NCBI GenBank assembly: GCA_046349875.1
Contig: JAXMBN010000021.1
Location: 1 to 64,000, forward strand
Direction of reading: 5' to 3'
Source: JAXMBN01 sp046349875
GTDB lineage: Bacteria > Planctomycetota > Planctomycetia > Pirellulales > Pirellulaceae
DNA length: 64,000 bases
Shown: one piece after another, positions 1-9,188 of the stretch
How the letters are laid out: each line of letters begins with the position of its first letter
Position numbering within the stretch: the first letter of the stretch is position 1
Program-made: the position numbers and the translations under genes
Notes under the pieces: generated by a model
Told to the model about the DNA's origin: nothing
What the model saw: the letters and a program-made list of their open reading frames with translations, nothing else
Databases searched by the model: none

Positions 1-1274
1 GCACCGCTTACCTTGAAGTAGCGTTGACTGAGCCTGATTTCTTGAGCAAGAATCTCAATCAAACCAAGCCTGAAGTCATTGAGCAATTTCGTCTCAATGT
101 TCACAAGATGGTTTTGGGTCGTCCCATCAAGTCTCGCGTGGAAGCGCGTGCCATGGTACTTGCCGTTGCCACGGCAGCTCAAAAACAAATCGGATTGAAC
201 CCAACCGTAACGATCCATGAATATGTGGCGGGAGCCGTGGGATTGTTGGATCCCTACTCCGGATACATGACCCCGGGTGAACTTTCCGAAGTTCTCTCTC
301 AGATCGAAGGCAATTTGATCGGTTTGGGGGTCGAATTGTGGGCTGAAAAAGATGACCTTCGCATCGTCGAAGTGTTTGATGGAAGCCCCGCATCGGCGGC
401 TGGACTTCGAACAGGGGATCGAATTCTCCAAGTCGGTAATGTTCTCACCGCTGAGGTGTCTGCCAAGCGAGCTGCTGATTTGCTGCGAGGACCAGAAAAC
501 TCCGATGTGAAACTGCTCATCGCTCGTGGTGAACAATCTCCCAATGAAGTCGTGGTAACTCGTCGCCGCGTCGAAGTGCCGAGTGTATCGGCCGTCGAAA
601 TGATCGATGTCGACAGTCGGGTCGGTTACATTCGAATAACCAATTTCCAGAAGACAACTATCGCAGAAGTGGATCAAGCTCTTTGGAAACTCAATCGAAG
701 CGGCATGAAGAGCCTGATCATCGATCTTCGACGCAATCCAGGTGGATTGTTGGACGCAGCGGTAGAAGTCGCGGATCGATTCTTGACCCAAGGCGCAATT
801 GTTACTACTCGCGGTCGCAATGGGAACGAAAATCGAAACTACCTTGCACGAGAGCCTCAGACTTGGGACGTTCCTCTAGTCGTGCTGATCGACAAAGACA
901 GCGCCAGTGCCAGCGAGATCTTCGCAGGTGCGATTCGCGACCATCGTCGTGGAACGCTGGTTGGTTCGACAAGCTATGGCAAAGGAAGTGTTCAGGGACT
1001 CTTCCACACGGACACTGCCGCAGGCGGCTTGCGATTGACGGTTTCCAAGTTCTTTTCACCCCTTGGACACCCGATTGCGTTGCGGGGTGTTGATCCCGAT
1101 ATCCGCGTGGAAACGGTTACTAGCAATAAGGTGGGATTCGATGCTGTCGTCGCCGCAAAGGGAACAGATGGAAGTCACCTGGTCGACTTTAAGAATCATG
1201 ATCAAGATGCAGCTTTGAAGGCCGCGCTTGATGCCGCTCGCAATTCGGTCAAGGTGAGTGCTCGTCCGCGATAG
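1..1274 (+). CDS. S41 family C-terminal processing peptidase (CtpA-like), 5' partial
   Basis: This is the 3' part of a periplasmic or secreted serine protease of the S41 (tail-specific/CtpA) family. The frame is open to the window edge (reading from base 3), so the start lies upstream; a TTG at 24 is internal. A PDZ domain is visible at about residues 95-165 of the visible part (GLGVEL, then GSPASAAGLRTGDRI), followed by the S41 core. The catalytic Ser is in DSASASEIFAGA, and the Lys follows in GSTSYGKGSVQ, the usual Ser-Lys dyad. The gene ends at a strong hairpin shared with the convergent downstream gene. The family cleaves unfolded or tagged proteins near their C-termini; the substrate cannot be deduced. 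Confidence 0.9.
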   Translation, partial: TAYLEVALTEPDFLSKNLNQTKPEVIEQFRLNVHKMVLGRPIKSRVEARAMVLAVATAAQKQIGLNPTVTIHEYVAGAVGLLDPYSGYMTPGELSEVLSQIEGNLIGLGVELWAEKDDLRIVEVFDGSPASAAGLRTGDRILQVGNVLTAEVSAKRAADLLRGPENSDVKLLIARGEQSPNEVVVTRRRVEVPSVSAVEMIDVDSRVGYIRITNFQKTTIAEVDQALWKLNRSGMKSLIIDLRRNPGGLLDAAVEVADRFLTQGAIVTTRGRNGNENRNYLAREPQTWDVPLVVLIDKDSASASEIFAGAIRDHRRGTLVGSTSYGKGSVQGLFHTDTAAGGLRLTVSKFFSPLGHPIALRGVDPDIRVETVTSNKVGFDAVVAAKGTDGSHLVDFKNHDQDAALKAALDAARNSVKVSARPR

Positions 1275-1320
1275 CCGACGCTCAATCGATCCAAGTCGAC
1301 AACGCGATTTGAAAAAAATG

Positions 1321-1356
1321 AAAAAGGGACTGCGAAAGCAAGTCCCTTTCTTTTTT
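1321..1356. terminator. Bidirectional-type intrinsic terminator
   Basis: A perfect 9-bp stem (AAAGGGACT at 1323-1331 with AGTCCCTTT at 1341-1349) and a 9-nt loop are flanked by an A-tract on the left and a T-tract on the right. It lies between convergent genes and could stop transcription from both sides. Confidence 0.85.
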
Positions 1357-1385
1357 GGGAAGAATGAACCTTGTCCATAGGAGGA

Positions 1386-2246
1386 CTAGAGGGTTCGCCC
1401 GATTTCGAGCATCTGTTCGGCGTCGATAATTTGCGAATTGCTTGCGAAGAGCTTGGCAATGGCCGCCTTGTGAATCTTCATTTTGAGGCCTCCAGCTCCG
1501 AGTGCGCCGAAATCGATACGTCCATTGCGATTAACAGCTTTGTCGGTCGCTTTGATACCTTCTAGACCGGCGGGCGGAACAGCATTGAGGTCGACGGCTA
1601 CCGCGAGGTTCTTACCAATGGAACTGAGTTGATCGGCAGTCCAAAGTTGGATCCCAGCGGCGCCGCAAGCGATGATGGCAGTTGAAGCGGACAAGGCTTC
1701 CTCCACTTGATGGCGATGGTCGTCACCCACCGCAACGCATTGATCTTGCTTTCCTAATTCAGATCGCAAGTGCTCGGCGCGTTCTTGCTTACGCGAATGA
1801 GCGTAGACCTTCGCCCCTAAGGAAAGAGCCATGCGGCATACGCGACGACCGACTGGGCCGGTGGCTGCCGCCACAAACAAGCTCGCTCCAGCAAGCGGCA
1901 TATGCTTCTCCATACAGAGAATCGCTGCAGCCGCCGTTGAGTTGGCTCCATTGCTATCGAGCATGACCGAGACTCGCATCGGGCCGAAAAAGGATTGAAC
2001 AGCCTCTTGAAATATCTGTTCACCTTTGGCGACATCGGAACCACCGACAAAGATGGCGGTGGAATGAAGTGTATCGACTCCGCGAGTGAAGATGGCGCCA
2101 TGGACGATGTTGCGAACATCTTCTTTGGCAACGGAATCATACTGAAAGAGGTGGTGGACACCCGCGTCGATAGCCACGACTCCGTCGAATGCGCTGGCGT
2201 GTTTATCAGGATCTAGCTGGATGAGAATGCGAGGCTTCTCGGACAT
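1386..2246 (-). CDS. Methylene-tetrahydromethanopterin dehydrogenase-like protein (MtdB/MtdC family)
   Basis: This 286-aa protein resembles the NAD(P)-dependent methylene-H4MPT dehydrogenases, which oxidise methylene-H4MPT to methenyl-H4MPT in the cytoplasmic C1 pathway. The N-terminal half has the conserved HSTAIFVGGSD segment. A Rossmann fold follows with a GPVG dinucleotide motif (FVAAATGPVGRRV) and a following HSRK. The C-terminus has VDLNAVPPAGLEGI and the conserved GALGAGGLKMK. I chose the ATG at 2246 because family homology begins at MSEKPRILIQLD and AGAGGG-like bases lie just upstream; the frame is open further upstream without recognisable sequence. H4MPT-linked C1 enzymes are known from planctomycetes, usually for formaldehyde oxidation. 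No other H4MPT gene is in the window. Confidence 0.85.
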   Translation of the reverse strand: MSEKPRILIQLDPDKHASAFDGVVAIDAGVHHLFQYDSVAKEDVRNIVHGAIFTRGVDTLHSTAIFVGGSDVAKGEQIFQEAVQSFFGPMRVSVMLDSNGANSTAAAAILCMEKHMPLAGASLFVAAATGPVGRRVCRMALSLGAKVYAHSRKQERAEHLRSELGKQDQCVAVGDDHRHQVEEALSASTAIIACGAAGIQLWTADQLSSIGKNLAVAVDLNAVPPAGLEGIKATDKAVNRNGRIDFGALGAGGLKMKIHKAAIAKLFASNSQIIDAEQMLEIGRTL

Positions 2247-2537
2247 GGTGCCCTCTGAATCATTCGCCGCTTCTAATGCGGCTAGGTGGATCTCTTGAAA
2301 CCATTTATTGTAAAGCTGGTTGCATGGTATGGCCATGGAGGAAAGATGGTGCTTCAGCTTTCCATTGCATTCGGACCTCAGTTGCGATTGTGGTTGAAAA
2401 TCCAATCATGAACGAGGACTGTGCCCAGAAGGGTGGTTCAATGCAAAGAGCTTGCATCGATTGGGAATCAACGCAAGCTCTAAGTGAATGCTATTCGTTT
2501 GCGATGCAATCTGGAAAGGACTGCTATCGCACGGAAG

Positions 2538-3002
2538 TTACTCGTCAGAAGCGCGGAAGCTTCCCGTGAGTACTGGATTGTAATCGCAAAGTTCTTCTGC
2601 CTTGAAATAGAGGTTCAATTCGCGAGCCGCTGCTTCTTCTCCATCAGAAGCATGTACGAGGTTCATTTGGCGGGAGCTACTGAAATCGCCGCGAATGGTG
2701 CCTGGTGCTGCTTTGAGACCACTGGTTGCGCCGAGCATGTCTCGAACAACCCGAATCACTTCGAGTCCTTCAATCGCCATGGCAACGATAGGTGACGACG
2801 TAATGAAGTCTTCCAAGCTCTTATAGAAAGGCTTGGAGACGTGTTCGGCATAGTGTTGCTTGGCGAGTTCAGGGGTGACTCGCAGCATTTTCATGGCAAC
2901 GATGTTAAGACCTTTGTTTTCAAATCGACCGATGATCTCACCGATCAAGCGTCGTTCGACGCAGTCAGGCTTAAGAAGTACCAATGTACGCTGAAGAGCC
3001 AT
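2538..3002 (-). CDS. ndk: Nucleoside diphosphate kinase
   Basis: This 154-aa cytosolic enzyme transfers the gamma-phosphate from ATP to NDPs through a phospho-histidine. Visible motifs are the N-terminal RTLVLLKPDCV, the GLNIVAMKM strand, FYKSLEDF, and the active-site segment ending NLVHASD, where the His is phosphorylated. The length matches the family (about 140-155 aa). It lies downstream of nothing obvious on the same strand and is separated from the C1 gene by about 290 bp in which I see no gene. The start at 3002 fits the family N-terminus. Confidence 0.95.
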   Translation of the reverse strand: MALQRTLVLLKPDCVERRLIGEIIGRFENKGLNIVAMKMLRVTPELAKQHYAEHVSKPFYKSLEDFITSSPIVAMAIEGLEVIRVVRDMLGATSGLKAAPGTIRGDFSSSRQMNLVHASDGEEAAARELNLYFKAEELCDYNPVLTGSFRASDE

Positions 3003-3361
3003 CCTTCAATCCTCTACCAATTACGGACGGATTCTCACTTACCGGTCGATCATGCTCTCCCCTGCCGTAGCCTAGCTGGCTAGATTGGGTGTCTTTGCGT
3101 CCGTCACTCGCAAAGAGGGAGACAGATCCCTCATGCCCACCTGGGCATTGATTGCTGAGGGTAGGATTTTGCCGAATATTCGCCCTGCGCGAAGGTCATT
3201 CTTACCATTCTTCTGTGAATCTGCCCGATTTTTAGCACTGGCGCGTTGAATCATCCTACTTTTCCAGGATGGAGAAGGGCCATCGCATAGGGACGCGTCA
3301 GGATCGGTCAACGGTTACTCGCTCTCGCTCGCATACCTTCAATAACGTTGGGGACACGATT
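3003..3361. other. Intergenic region with inverted repeat
   Basis: No convincing gene is present. A 7-bp perfect inverted repeat (ATGCCCA at 3133-3139 and TGGGCAT at 3142-3148, separated by CC) sits about 130 bp upstream of ndk and could be an operator for the divergent transcripts. This is inference only. Confidence 0.35.
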
Positions 3362-3511
3362 GTGGAAATGATCTGGGAACACTTGTCGTCGTTGATCAAG
3401 AACATCGACTATGCGATCGTGCACATGAATCAAACGCAATGGGCGATCGTTGCATTCGTAGCCGTTGCCATCGGATTCTTAGCCCTTCGCTCGCAAAAGA
3501 TCTGTCTCTGA
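3362..3511 (+). CDS. Small single-pass membrane protein, hypothetical
   Basis: A short frame encodes about 47-49 aa, starting at GTG 3362 or ATG 3368, with a GGGGA-type ribosome binding site just upstream. It begins MIWEHLSSLIKNIDY and contains one clear hydrophobic helix (WAIVAFVAVAIGFLAL) followed by a positively charged tail (RSQK). That fits a small inner-membrane protein with its C-terminus inside. It is convergent with the TPR gene 23 bp away. I recognise no family. A spurious frame cannot be excluded, but the topology is good for its length. Confidence 0.5.
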   Translation: MEMIWEHLSSLIKNIDYAIVHMNQTQWAIVAFVAVAIGFLALRSQKICL

Positions 3512-3533
3512 ATACGTTTGGTGAAGCGTCGGA

Positions 3534-4550
3534 TCAGTGAAGGATTTCTGCGTCATCCAGGCCGTAGTAAAAAAGCCAATTCCATTGCAACTGGGCCTCT
3601 TTCTCATTACCCAGAGCCTGATAAATCTCCGACATGTGATAGCGGAGCACGGCGACCTGGAAGAGCCCGAAAACCTTGCGAACGAGAACGGCGCGTCGAT
3701 CATTACCGGGCGCCTTTTGAATCAGTTTCTCCATCTCTTTACGAGTCGCGGCTGCCTCTTTTTGACGCTCTTCGGTGAGTTCGGCCGATAGGTCGATCTC
3801 TGCCTGGGGTTGCGAAGGATCTTCTTTGGCGACCAGATCAAGCGGATCGAGGCCGACGAAGCTCCCTGCGTTTCGAAGGGAATCGATCTGCTTGGCCAGT
3901 GCTTGTTCCATGAGCGGCTTCGCTTCTTCGTAACGCTTCAAGCGGTAAAGTACCCACGCTTTGGTGTCGAGAAAACTCGCCTCGTCCGGATAGTCTCGAA
4001 GAGCTCGATCGATATCTTTCAATGCTTGGTCGAGTTCTTGGACAGCGAGAGCGCGAAGGTAGGCATGCGCATTCAGTTGAATCGCGTTGGGATCATCTAC
4101 CAGTTTCATGGCCGATTGAAAGGTCGTCAATGCACGCCCAAAATCGCCAGTCGCTTGAAAGAAGTCGCTGAGTTGGAGTCCAACGCGAACAGCGTCGGCA
4201 TTTCGATCTTGAACCATTCGGGATAGAACTTGAATGGCGGAATCGGCGTCTCCTGCAAGCGCGAAGATTTTGGCTTGGATGATTCGATAGTCCGATGTAT
4301 CGACGATCGTCGGGGCGTGATGAGACGCTCGGGCAAGGCGATCCTGAGATAATTCTAGATTCTGAACGCGGAGTGCGTTATCGGCTGCTGCCACATACCA
4401 TTTTGCAATTTCGAGTGGGAGCCAAACAGGAGTGATAACAGCCCCTATAATGAGAATCATGATGACGATCTTGGGCCACTGGGTTTGGGGCCATTGGGTC
4501 TTGCGTGTGGCGGGGGGATGGTTGGAAGACAAATCCATTTCCGTTGACAT
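3534..4550 (-). CDS. Membrane-anchored TPR protein
   Basis: This 338-aa protein has a basic N-terminal cytoplasmic stretch, one transmembrane helix at about residues 26-46 (IVIMILIIGAVITPVWLPL), and then a helical region of tetratricopeptide-like repeats from about residue 55 to 215 (for example DSAIQVLSRMVQDRN, DFGRALTTFQSAM and YEEAKPLMEQALAKQ). A charged segment with coiled-coil character (AELTEERQKEAAATRKEME) and a last helical pair ending in YYGLDDAEIL follow. TPR proteins are scaffolds, and the partner is not evident. It is divergent from the small protein at 4643 across about 90 bp. Confidence 0.75.
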   Translation of the reverse strand: MSTEMDLSSNHPPATRKTQWPQTQWPKIVIMILIIGAVITPVWLPLEIAKWYVAAADNALRVQNLELSQDRLARASHHAPTIVDTSDYRIIQAKIFALAGDADSAIQVLSRMVQDRNADAVRVGLQLSDFFQATGDFGRALTTFQSAMKLVDDPNAIQLNAHAYLRALAVQELDQALKDIDRALRDYPDEASFLDTKAWVLYRLKRYEEAKPLMEQALAKQIDSLRNAGSFVGLDPLDLVAKEDPSQPQAEIDLSAELTEERQKEAAATRKEMEKLIQKAPGNDRRAVLVRKVFGLFQVAVLRYHMSEIYQALGNEKEAQLQWNWLFYYGLDDAEILH

Positions 4551-4642
4551 AAGTTCCTTGCTTCCCCGTCCCCAATTGGTACGATCGTATTCAGGTGTAA
4601 TCCCTAAGGTTGTTCTCTCGTTTCGGCAGGAGGTTTTCGATC

Positions 4643-4969
4643 ATGCCGCTTTTTGAGGTAGAAACCGACGCACATATTATTATCACTTGGGCTCAAGACG
4701 AAAATGCGGCTCGCGACGTTTTGAGCGATGCCTACCCGAATGATCGGGTGGTGCGGCTCACAAAGCGTCCTCGCGACACGTGGGTCATTTCCAAAGGTGC
4801 TCTGGGGATTTCCAACCATAGTATCGATATTTGTTCGGTCGCGCGAGACTGTTTGTCAAAATCAGCTGGCGATAAAGTTCACGCCATTCGGCTCTATATG
4901 AATGAAACCGGGACCGATCTCGATAAAGCACGGCGCGTCATCGAATCCAACATGGTCATGGGCTGGTAG
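4643..4969 (+). CDS. Small conserved-looking protein with L7/L12 C-terminal-like segment
   Basis: This 108-aa cytosolic protein starts at ATG 4643, 8-9 nt after a perfect AGGAGGT-type ribosome binding site; the longer frame from 4610 has none. The last ~25 residues (HAIRLYMNETGTDLDKARRV) resemble the ribosomal protein L7/L12 C-terminal motif, in which a K-x-x-AI-x-hydrophobic-R helix is followed by G-x-x-L-x-x-A-K. The N-terminal half (FEVETDAHIIITWAQDENAA) is not recognised. Function is unknown; the similarity is by eye only. Confidence 0.6.
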   Translation: MPLFEVETDAHIIITWAQDENAARDVLSDAYPNDRVVRLTKRPRDTWVISKGALGISNHSIDICSVARDCLSKSAGDKVHAIRLYMNETGTDLDKARRVIESNMVMGW

Positions 4970-5043
4970 CTCGGTGACCATCGTCTAAAAATTGCATTCG
5001 TGACTTTCGGTGGGTTCGACGTTCCTGGGAGCGACTCGAATCC

Positions 5044-5153
5044 ACCGTAGTGAGGTTATCCTCAGCCGTGCTCTCACTGCCACCGTAGTGCGGTTGTCCT
5101 CAACTTTGTCCTAACCGTAATCGCGATACGACCGTAGTACGGTTGTCCTCGAC
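5044..5153. repeat. Three short copies of palindromic repeat family A
   Basis: Three degenerate copies of the unit ACCGTAGTGCGGYTGTCCTC begin at 5044, 5082 and 5131. In this family the core forms a 6-bp hairpin with a TCCT loop (see the copies at 7.5 and 11.4-12.0 kb). The spacers are unequal and unrelated, so this is not a CRISPR array. Confidence 0.7.
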
Positions 5154-5316
5154 GATATCTAAAAAAGTAGCAAGAGCTCCTGGTCATGCGTAGAAAGCCT
5201 GAGTGGAGCGCGTTGTCGCAAGGCAGAGCTCCGAAGGTTTTAGGAGGAAGTTGTCGTGCGATGTTGCCCAATTTGATCGCGGGAAATTGAAATTGAATGA
5301 GAGTACAGAAAGGGAG

Positions 5317-5862
5317 ATGATTTCTAAGGGAAATCAGCTCCTTGCAAGCGGTCGTATTTTCGAGGCATCGTTGGTATTTGAGTCGGTATTGAAGGGCCTC
5401 GGGAGCGTTTGTGAATTGTCGAGTGAAGCGACAAATTGTGCATCCCACTGGGCACATATTAGTCGGAATGACGAAACTGCCCGTGCTATTCTGGTACGTT
5501 TTGCTAAGGAAGCACTCAGGGATTTAGTTGAGGGAAACGTGACTACTGGACTGTTGACGGTCCTTCTACTCATTGTTGAGTCAATGGGGAGCCTCCTTGT
5601 GCTTATTCGAATAGCGATCGAAATCGCGCCAAAAAACATGGAGTTGGCGAAGTTCATCATAGAGGGTGTAAGACTGGTGCAGTCGGAATCGACAAGTCAC
5701 GTTCGGTTTACTGGTCAAGATTTGTTCGATGGCGATTCCAGAGAGTGTTTCGAACTGGCAATGAATGAACTAGGTTCAGTTCCTGCTAGTGTAGCTTCCG
5801 AATTTGGCCAGGCTGCTCACAGTGTACTCGTTTGTGAGGGAAAGCGACTTCAACTGATTTGA
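5317..5862 (+). CDS. Hypothetical protein
   Basis: An unrecognised protein of about 181 aa if it starts at ATG 5317; the frame is open upstream to 5203. It is mostly helical, with a hydrophobic stretch (VTTGLLTVLLLIVESMGSLL) that may be one membrane helix or a buried core, and it lacks a signal peptide. The beginning (ISKGNQLLASGRIFEASLVF) has a TPR-like look: a helix, a turn at GR, and a second helix. It opens the accessory island that runs to 12.3 kb and follows the short repeat cluster. Base composition is visibly more AT-rich than in the flanking core genes. Confidence 0.5.
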   Translation: MISKGNQLLASGRIFEASLVFESVLKGLGSVCELSSEATNCASHWAHISRNDETARAILVRFAKEALRDLVEGNVTTGLLTVLLLIVESMGSLLVLIRIAIEIAPKNMELAKFIIEGVRLVQSESTSHVRFTGQDLFDGDSRECFELAMNELGSVPASVASEFGQAAHSVLVCEGKRLQLI

Positions 5863-6082
5863 TGGGAATGTTTTATGGTGAGTTCTTAGAAGTTCACAAA
5901 CAGGGGCCCGAACAGCACGGTCCCTTTCATAACTCCCGGATCGGTTTTTGCGTAGCAGACCAAATGAGCTCTGCAGATTTAGATAAGGAAGTGATGTGAC
6001 GATTGATTAGGAAGGCCATGGAAAATCTTAGAAGAAATTCCGCAGTGTTTCCAACGCGGTTTCCTCCACGACGGCGAATCCA

Positions 6083-7318
6083 ATGAAATCATTCTTACCG
6101 TTTTCGATTCTGCTGATCCTGATGGTTAGCTGCGTTTCATGTAATCGCGAAAGTTCGAAGCTAAATCCGAACTCGAACTACGCTCGACTTTCTGTAAATG
6201 CAAGTGATTTTTGGTTAGTTCATGGATCATTGGTTTCAAGGTATTCGGAAGCTGAAGGGAATGGTCGTTTTGAGGACTTTGAAATCAGTCCTTTGCTGAA
6301 TGAAATGCAAACAGTTGATGATCAACTGGTAGTTGGCTACGAGATTATATTCGGTGATTTGAGGCAGGTAAGAAAGTACGTTCTTTATGCAGGAATCCCA
6401 AAACCTGATAAACACGCTATCAACTGCGATGAAATTGGGAGCATTGTTTCTAACTTGACCGATCCAAGTTTATTGGCACTGGATAGTCAACGAATCTGTT
6501 TTATGAAGAGTAATACAGACTTTGAGTCCTCAAAGATCGTGCTTGAAGTGATTCATGGCAGACTTCTACTTTCAGAGGACAAAAAAACAGTCCAATTCGA
6601 GCAAATTAATTCATACTCGCAAAATGCATATTACCATGGCCTACCGCCACGCATGCTGAGTTCTACGTTGAAAGACTGCGTCTTGATTACTAATCAAGTA
6701 GGAATGAACGATTTTGAGATAACTGCGTTGTTGATCGAGCCTCTGGGTGAAATGAAGGCTCATAGAATCGCAAGTTATCAAAAGCTAATCGATGATCCAT
6801 CGTTCGTTGGAGCCAACCTGTCGAAAGATGGATCGATATTGGTATCATGTGAATTCCGCTACGATTCTGGTGAAAGACCCACATTGTCTGAAATTGCAAT
6901 TGGCGTGTCGCGATTGAAGGATTGGGAAGTTCAGGAACAACATTCCTACACGTGGAAGTTTGCAAATTGGGGTGGCGGTGGAAATCTCTTTTCGGACTAC
7001 CCGATTCGCATGATTGGAGACGAATTTGCAATCATCGCGACGCCCGATGGATGGGTTGAAATAGACCTCAAACGTCAAATGGATGATGAAAAACCTGATC
7101 TGATATTAAGAGCTTACAATCAAGCCCCGAAACGATTGCACAAAGAAGCTCCGCCAGACTTCCGAGGGATTCTTCATTTTGAAAATCCACGGAAGCTTCT
7201 CCTTGTTCAGAGATTCGTTGATTCAAAAGATGCGATTTTGGAATTGAAGGAAAGCGATTTAAAGAAGCGAGTGCTGAAGTGCGACTCAAGCGTCGTCCCT
7301 AAGGTTAAGAGACGATAA
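6083..7318 (+). CDS. Hypothetical lipoprotein
   Basis: This 411-aa protein starts with a lipoprotein signal (MKSFLPFSILLILMVSC, with C17 or C20 as the lipidated Cys) and is therefore probably exported and membrane-anchored. The body is rich in beta-strand-like segments, with WLVHGSLVSRY near the start and WVEIDL late, which could suggest a propeller or beta-sandwich, but I recognise no family. No clear ribosome binding site precedes the ATG. Its last ~25 bp belong to a segment duplicated at 11.2 kb (see repeats). AT-rich composition and strange codon use relative to the core genes suggest acquisition. Confidence 0.6.
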   Translation: MKSFLPFSILLILMVSCVSCNRESSKLNPNSNYARLSVNASDFWLVHGSLVSRYSEAEGNGRFEDFEISPLLNEMQTVDDQLVVGYEIIFGDLRQVRKYVLYAGIPKPDKHAINCDEIGSIVSNLTDPSLLALDSQRICFMKSNTDFESSKIVLEVIHGRLLLSEDKKTVQFEQINSYSQNAYYHGLPPRMLSSTLKDCVLITNQVGMNDFEITALLIEPLGEMKAHRIASYQKLIDDPSFVGANLSKDGSILVSCEFRYDSGERPTLSEIAIGVSRLKDWEVQEQHSYTWKFANWGGGGNLFSDYPIRMIGDEFAIIATPDGWVEIDLKRQMDDEKPDLILRAYNQAPKRLHKEAPPDFRGILHFENPRKLLLVQRFVDSKDAILELKESDLKKRVLKCDSSVVPKVKRR

Positions 7319-7735
7319 CAACGAAGAGGACTGTGGTGAGGAAGGATTGTGAGCGGAAAACGGGTGGAGTCTGAAATCGTCGAGAATCGCGATTTCGTCA
7401 GGTGTTCTCTATCGCACTAAACCACTGCAAACCGTTTTCGAGAGGCCTCTTGGCATGCTTCTTGAGCCTCATTGCGACACGGCAGATCGCTTAATCGTAA
7501 TGTTGTGAGGGTGATTTTCGAGACATCGATAGAGTCTCCACCTTCGAACGAACGGTAGTTCGGTTGTCCTCAACCGTAGGGGCGCTTCCACTGATGGCCC
7601 GTGTCTGGTTGCTCATCGTAGTTGGTTCGGTAACTCTTGGGTCTATTGCCCCTCACCCCCGCCCCTCTCCCCGCTTGCGGTTCCTATCGCCATGGACCAT
7701 CCGTGGCGGGGCGAGGGGAGAATACCGGAGTAAGG
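7293..7735 (+). repeat. Long copy of repeat family A (copy 1)
   Basis: About 440 bp starting inside the end of the preceding gene matches 11206-11590. The left part carries TCTATCGCACTAAACCACTG and GAGAGGC-type matches. The middle has the hairpin CGGTTG-TCCT-CAACCG (about 7560-7575). The right part is C-rich then G-rich (CCCCTCACCCCCGCC pairing imperfectly with GGCGGGGCGAGGGG), around an inner CGCCATGG/CCGTGGCG stem. Small out-of-frame ORFs across it are not credible. Confidence 0.8.
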
Positions 7736-7962
7736 TTCAGGAGACCTATATGGTGAAACGTAAGTAGCGCCTCCTAAAATGGGAATGTGCACGCGGAGCA
7801 TTAGCGGAAGTGCATGTGCCATTAGTAATATGTTTTGTGGCGAAATCGAGTTGTTCGACGGTCGATTTGACTTGCCACTTTTTTAATCGCGAGTTTCATT
7901 GACGTAGATTGCGATTTATCGTTTCCGCAATCGCTAGCGAATTAGGAGGAGTGTTTCCTACC

Positions 7963-8505
7963 TTGAATGAAATATTGATTGGATCAGTGAAACTTTGCCA
8001 TGATGAAGGATACCAAACAGTATCATGGAGCGTAAATCGCTTCGAAATCGACTTGAAAGGTTGTTGGATTTCCTTGCTACTCGCCTTATCGGTTGAATTC
8101 ACCATTTTGTATGCGCTCGAATTTGAATGGTGGTGGGTAATGGTATTGATTAACGTATTGTTCGTTCCAATACTCGCATCAATAATCGTTTTCACGATAA
8201 ACCCTGGGAGCGAACGAATAACGTTCTCCAATGCGCATGTACGAATTGAGCTCGCGCCACCTTTCTTTCTACTTCACATAAATGATCCGACCTATAGACA
8301 AGTTTGGCTCATGCTTCCCATACATAAGCGAACTTTCGAGATTGAAAATCGAGGATCGTTGAGGTTTTGTATAGATGACGGGCATCTCGTATTGCGATAC
8401 GATCTGCAGGAAGCAAAACCGATCGTGCGTGGTGATCCAAGTGAATTGTCAAATGCCATGACAAAATGCAACTATGCTCTAGGAATTGAAGATGTTTCAC
8501 TCTGA
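7963..8505 (+). CDS. Hypothetical membrane protein
   Basis: About 180 aa from TTG 7963, which lies 12 nt after a strong AGGAGGA; the frame is open to another TTG at 7909, so the start is uncertain. Two adjacent hydrophobic helices (WISLLLALSVEFTILYAL and VMVLINVLFVPILASIIVF) form a hairpin in the membrane. They are followed by a soluble C-terminal domain with alternating strand-like residues (RITFSNAHVRIEL, HLVLRYDL). The shape resembles small two-helix membrane proteins with a PH-like tail, but I make no family claim. It is in the AT-rich island. Confidence 0.55.
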   Translation: MNEILIGSVKLCHDEGYQTVSWSVNRFEIDLKGCWISLLLALSVEFTILYALEFEWWWVMVLINVLFVPILASIIVFTINPGSERITFSNAHVRIELAPPFFLLHINDPTYRQVWLMLPIHKRTFEIENRGSLRFCIDDGHLVLRYDLQEAKPIVRGDPSELSNAMTKCNYALGIEDVSL

Positions 8506-8555
8506 CCGGTAATGGTGTGGAATGTGACATGCCTTAGACTGATAGGCAAGACAGT

Positions 8556-9188
8556 ATGAGTACGAATTCGACCGGAGTTCAGCGAACGGCTGTATACAAA
8601 AAGCATCGAATTACTGAAACTCTTGCCTCAAATGCTTTCGCAACTTCAATTTGTTTTGTTTTTTTCGATGAGAGATTCGGCATCACACCTGGGCAGCCTC
8701 AGCATTTTGCATTCGTAAGGGTGTTCATGGTCATATTTGTCTTTGCCATCTTGTCGTATGCGATCAAGTTATGGGGCCTCGCCAAGGTGATTGCGGTTTT
8801 CGCGATTCTTTACTTGGGGCTTCCCATCGTTATTGCTCCCCTGTTAGATCAAGTCATACAAGACTTGCCAACTCGATTTCTGTGCATACGATGTGTCAAC
8901 GTTCTACTTTTAATTGCTCCAGCATTAGCGGCAACATCTAAGTCTCTGAGTGATGGGGGTGCCTATTCGTTGTCGTCGATTTTTCGATTGATAAATGCGA
9001 TTGCCATTACTTCTATATTGACATTCGCTTCAAAATGCAAATTCGATGATTCAGTGTGTCTTGGTTCAACGGCAATTGGAAAGGTCGCGGGTGAATTAGC
9101 GGCACTGGAAAGGCATCCAGCCAGGAAGATCGCCGCATCGTGCGGCGAAGGTTTATCGCATATGAGCAAAATCGGGAAATGGGTGTGA
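8556..9188 (+). CDS. Hypothetical multi-pass membrane protein
   Basis: This 210-aa protein starts at ATG 8556 (a weak AGG lies upstream). Four hydrophobic helices are visible: around FVRVFMVIFVFAILSYAI, IAVFAILYLGLPIVIAPLL, CVNVLLLIAPALAA and LINAIAITSILTFAS. The C-terminal tail is soluble and polar. No family recognised. Its stop codon lies in the left arm of an 18-bp hairpin (9173-9224), and the IS element follows directly, so the extreme C-terminus could have been altered by insertion. Confidence 0.5.
   Translation: MSTNSTGVQRTAVYKKHRITETLASNAFATSICFVFFDERFGITPGQPQHFAFVRVFMVIFVFAILSYAIKLWGLAKVIAVFAILYLGLPIVIAPLLDQVIQDLPTRFLCIRCVNVLLLIAPALAATSKSLSDGGAYSLSSIFRLINAIAITSILTFASKCKFDDSVCLGSTAIGKVAGELAALERHPARKIAASCGEGLSHMSKIGKWV

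Noticed and set aside
5044..5153. Short regularly looking repeats suggesting a CRISPR array
   Set aside because: Repeats are degenerate, spacing is unequal (38 and 49 bp), each unit is a member of the dispersed hairpin family and no cas gene is near.
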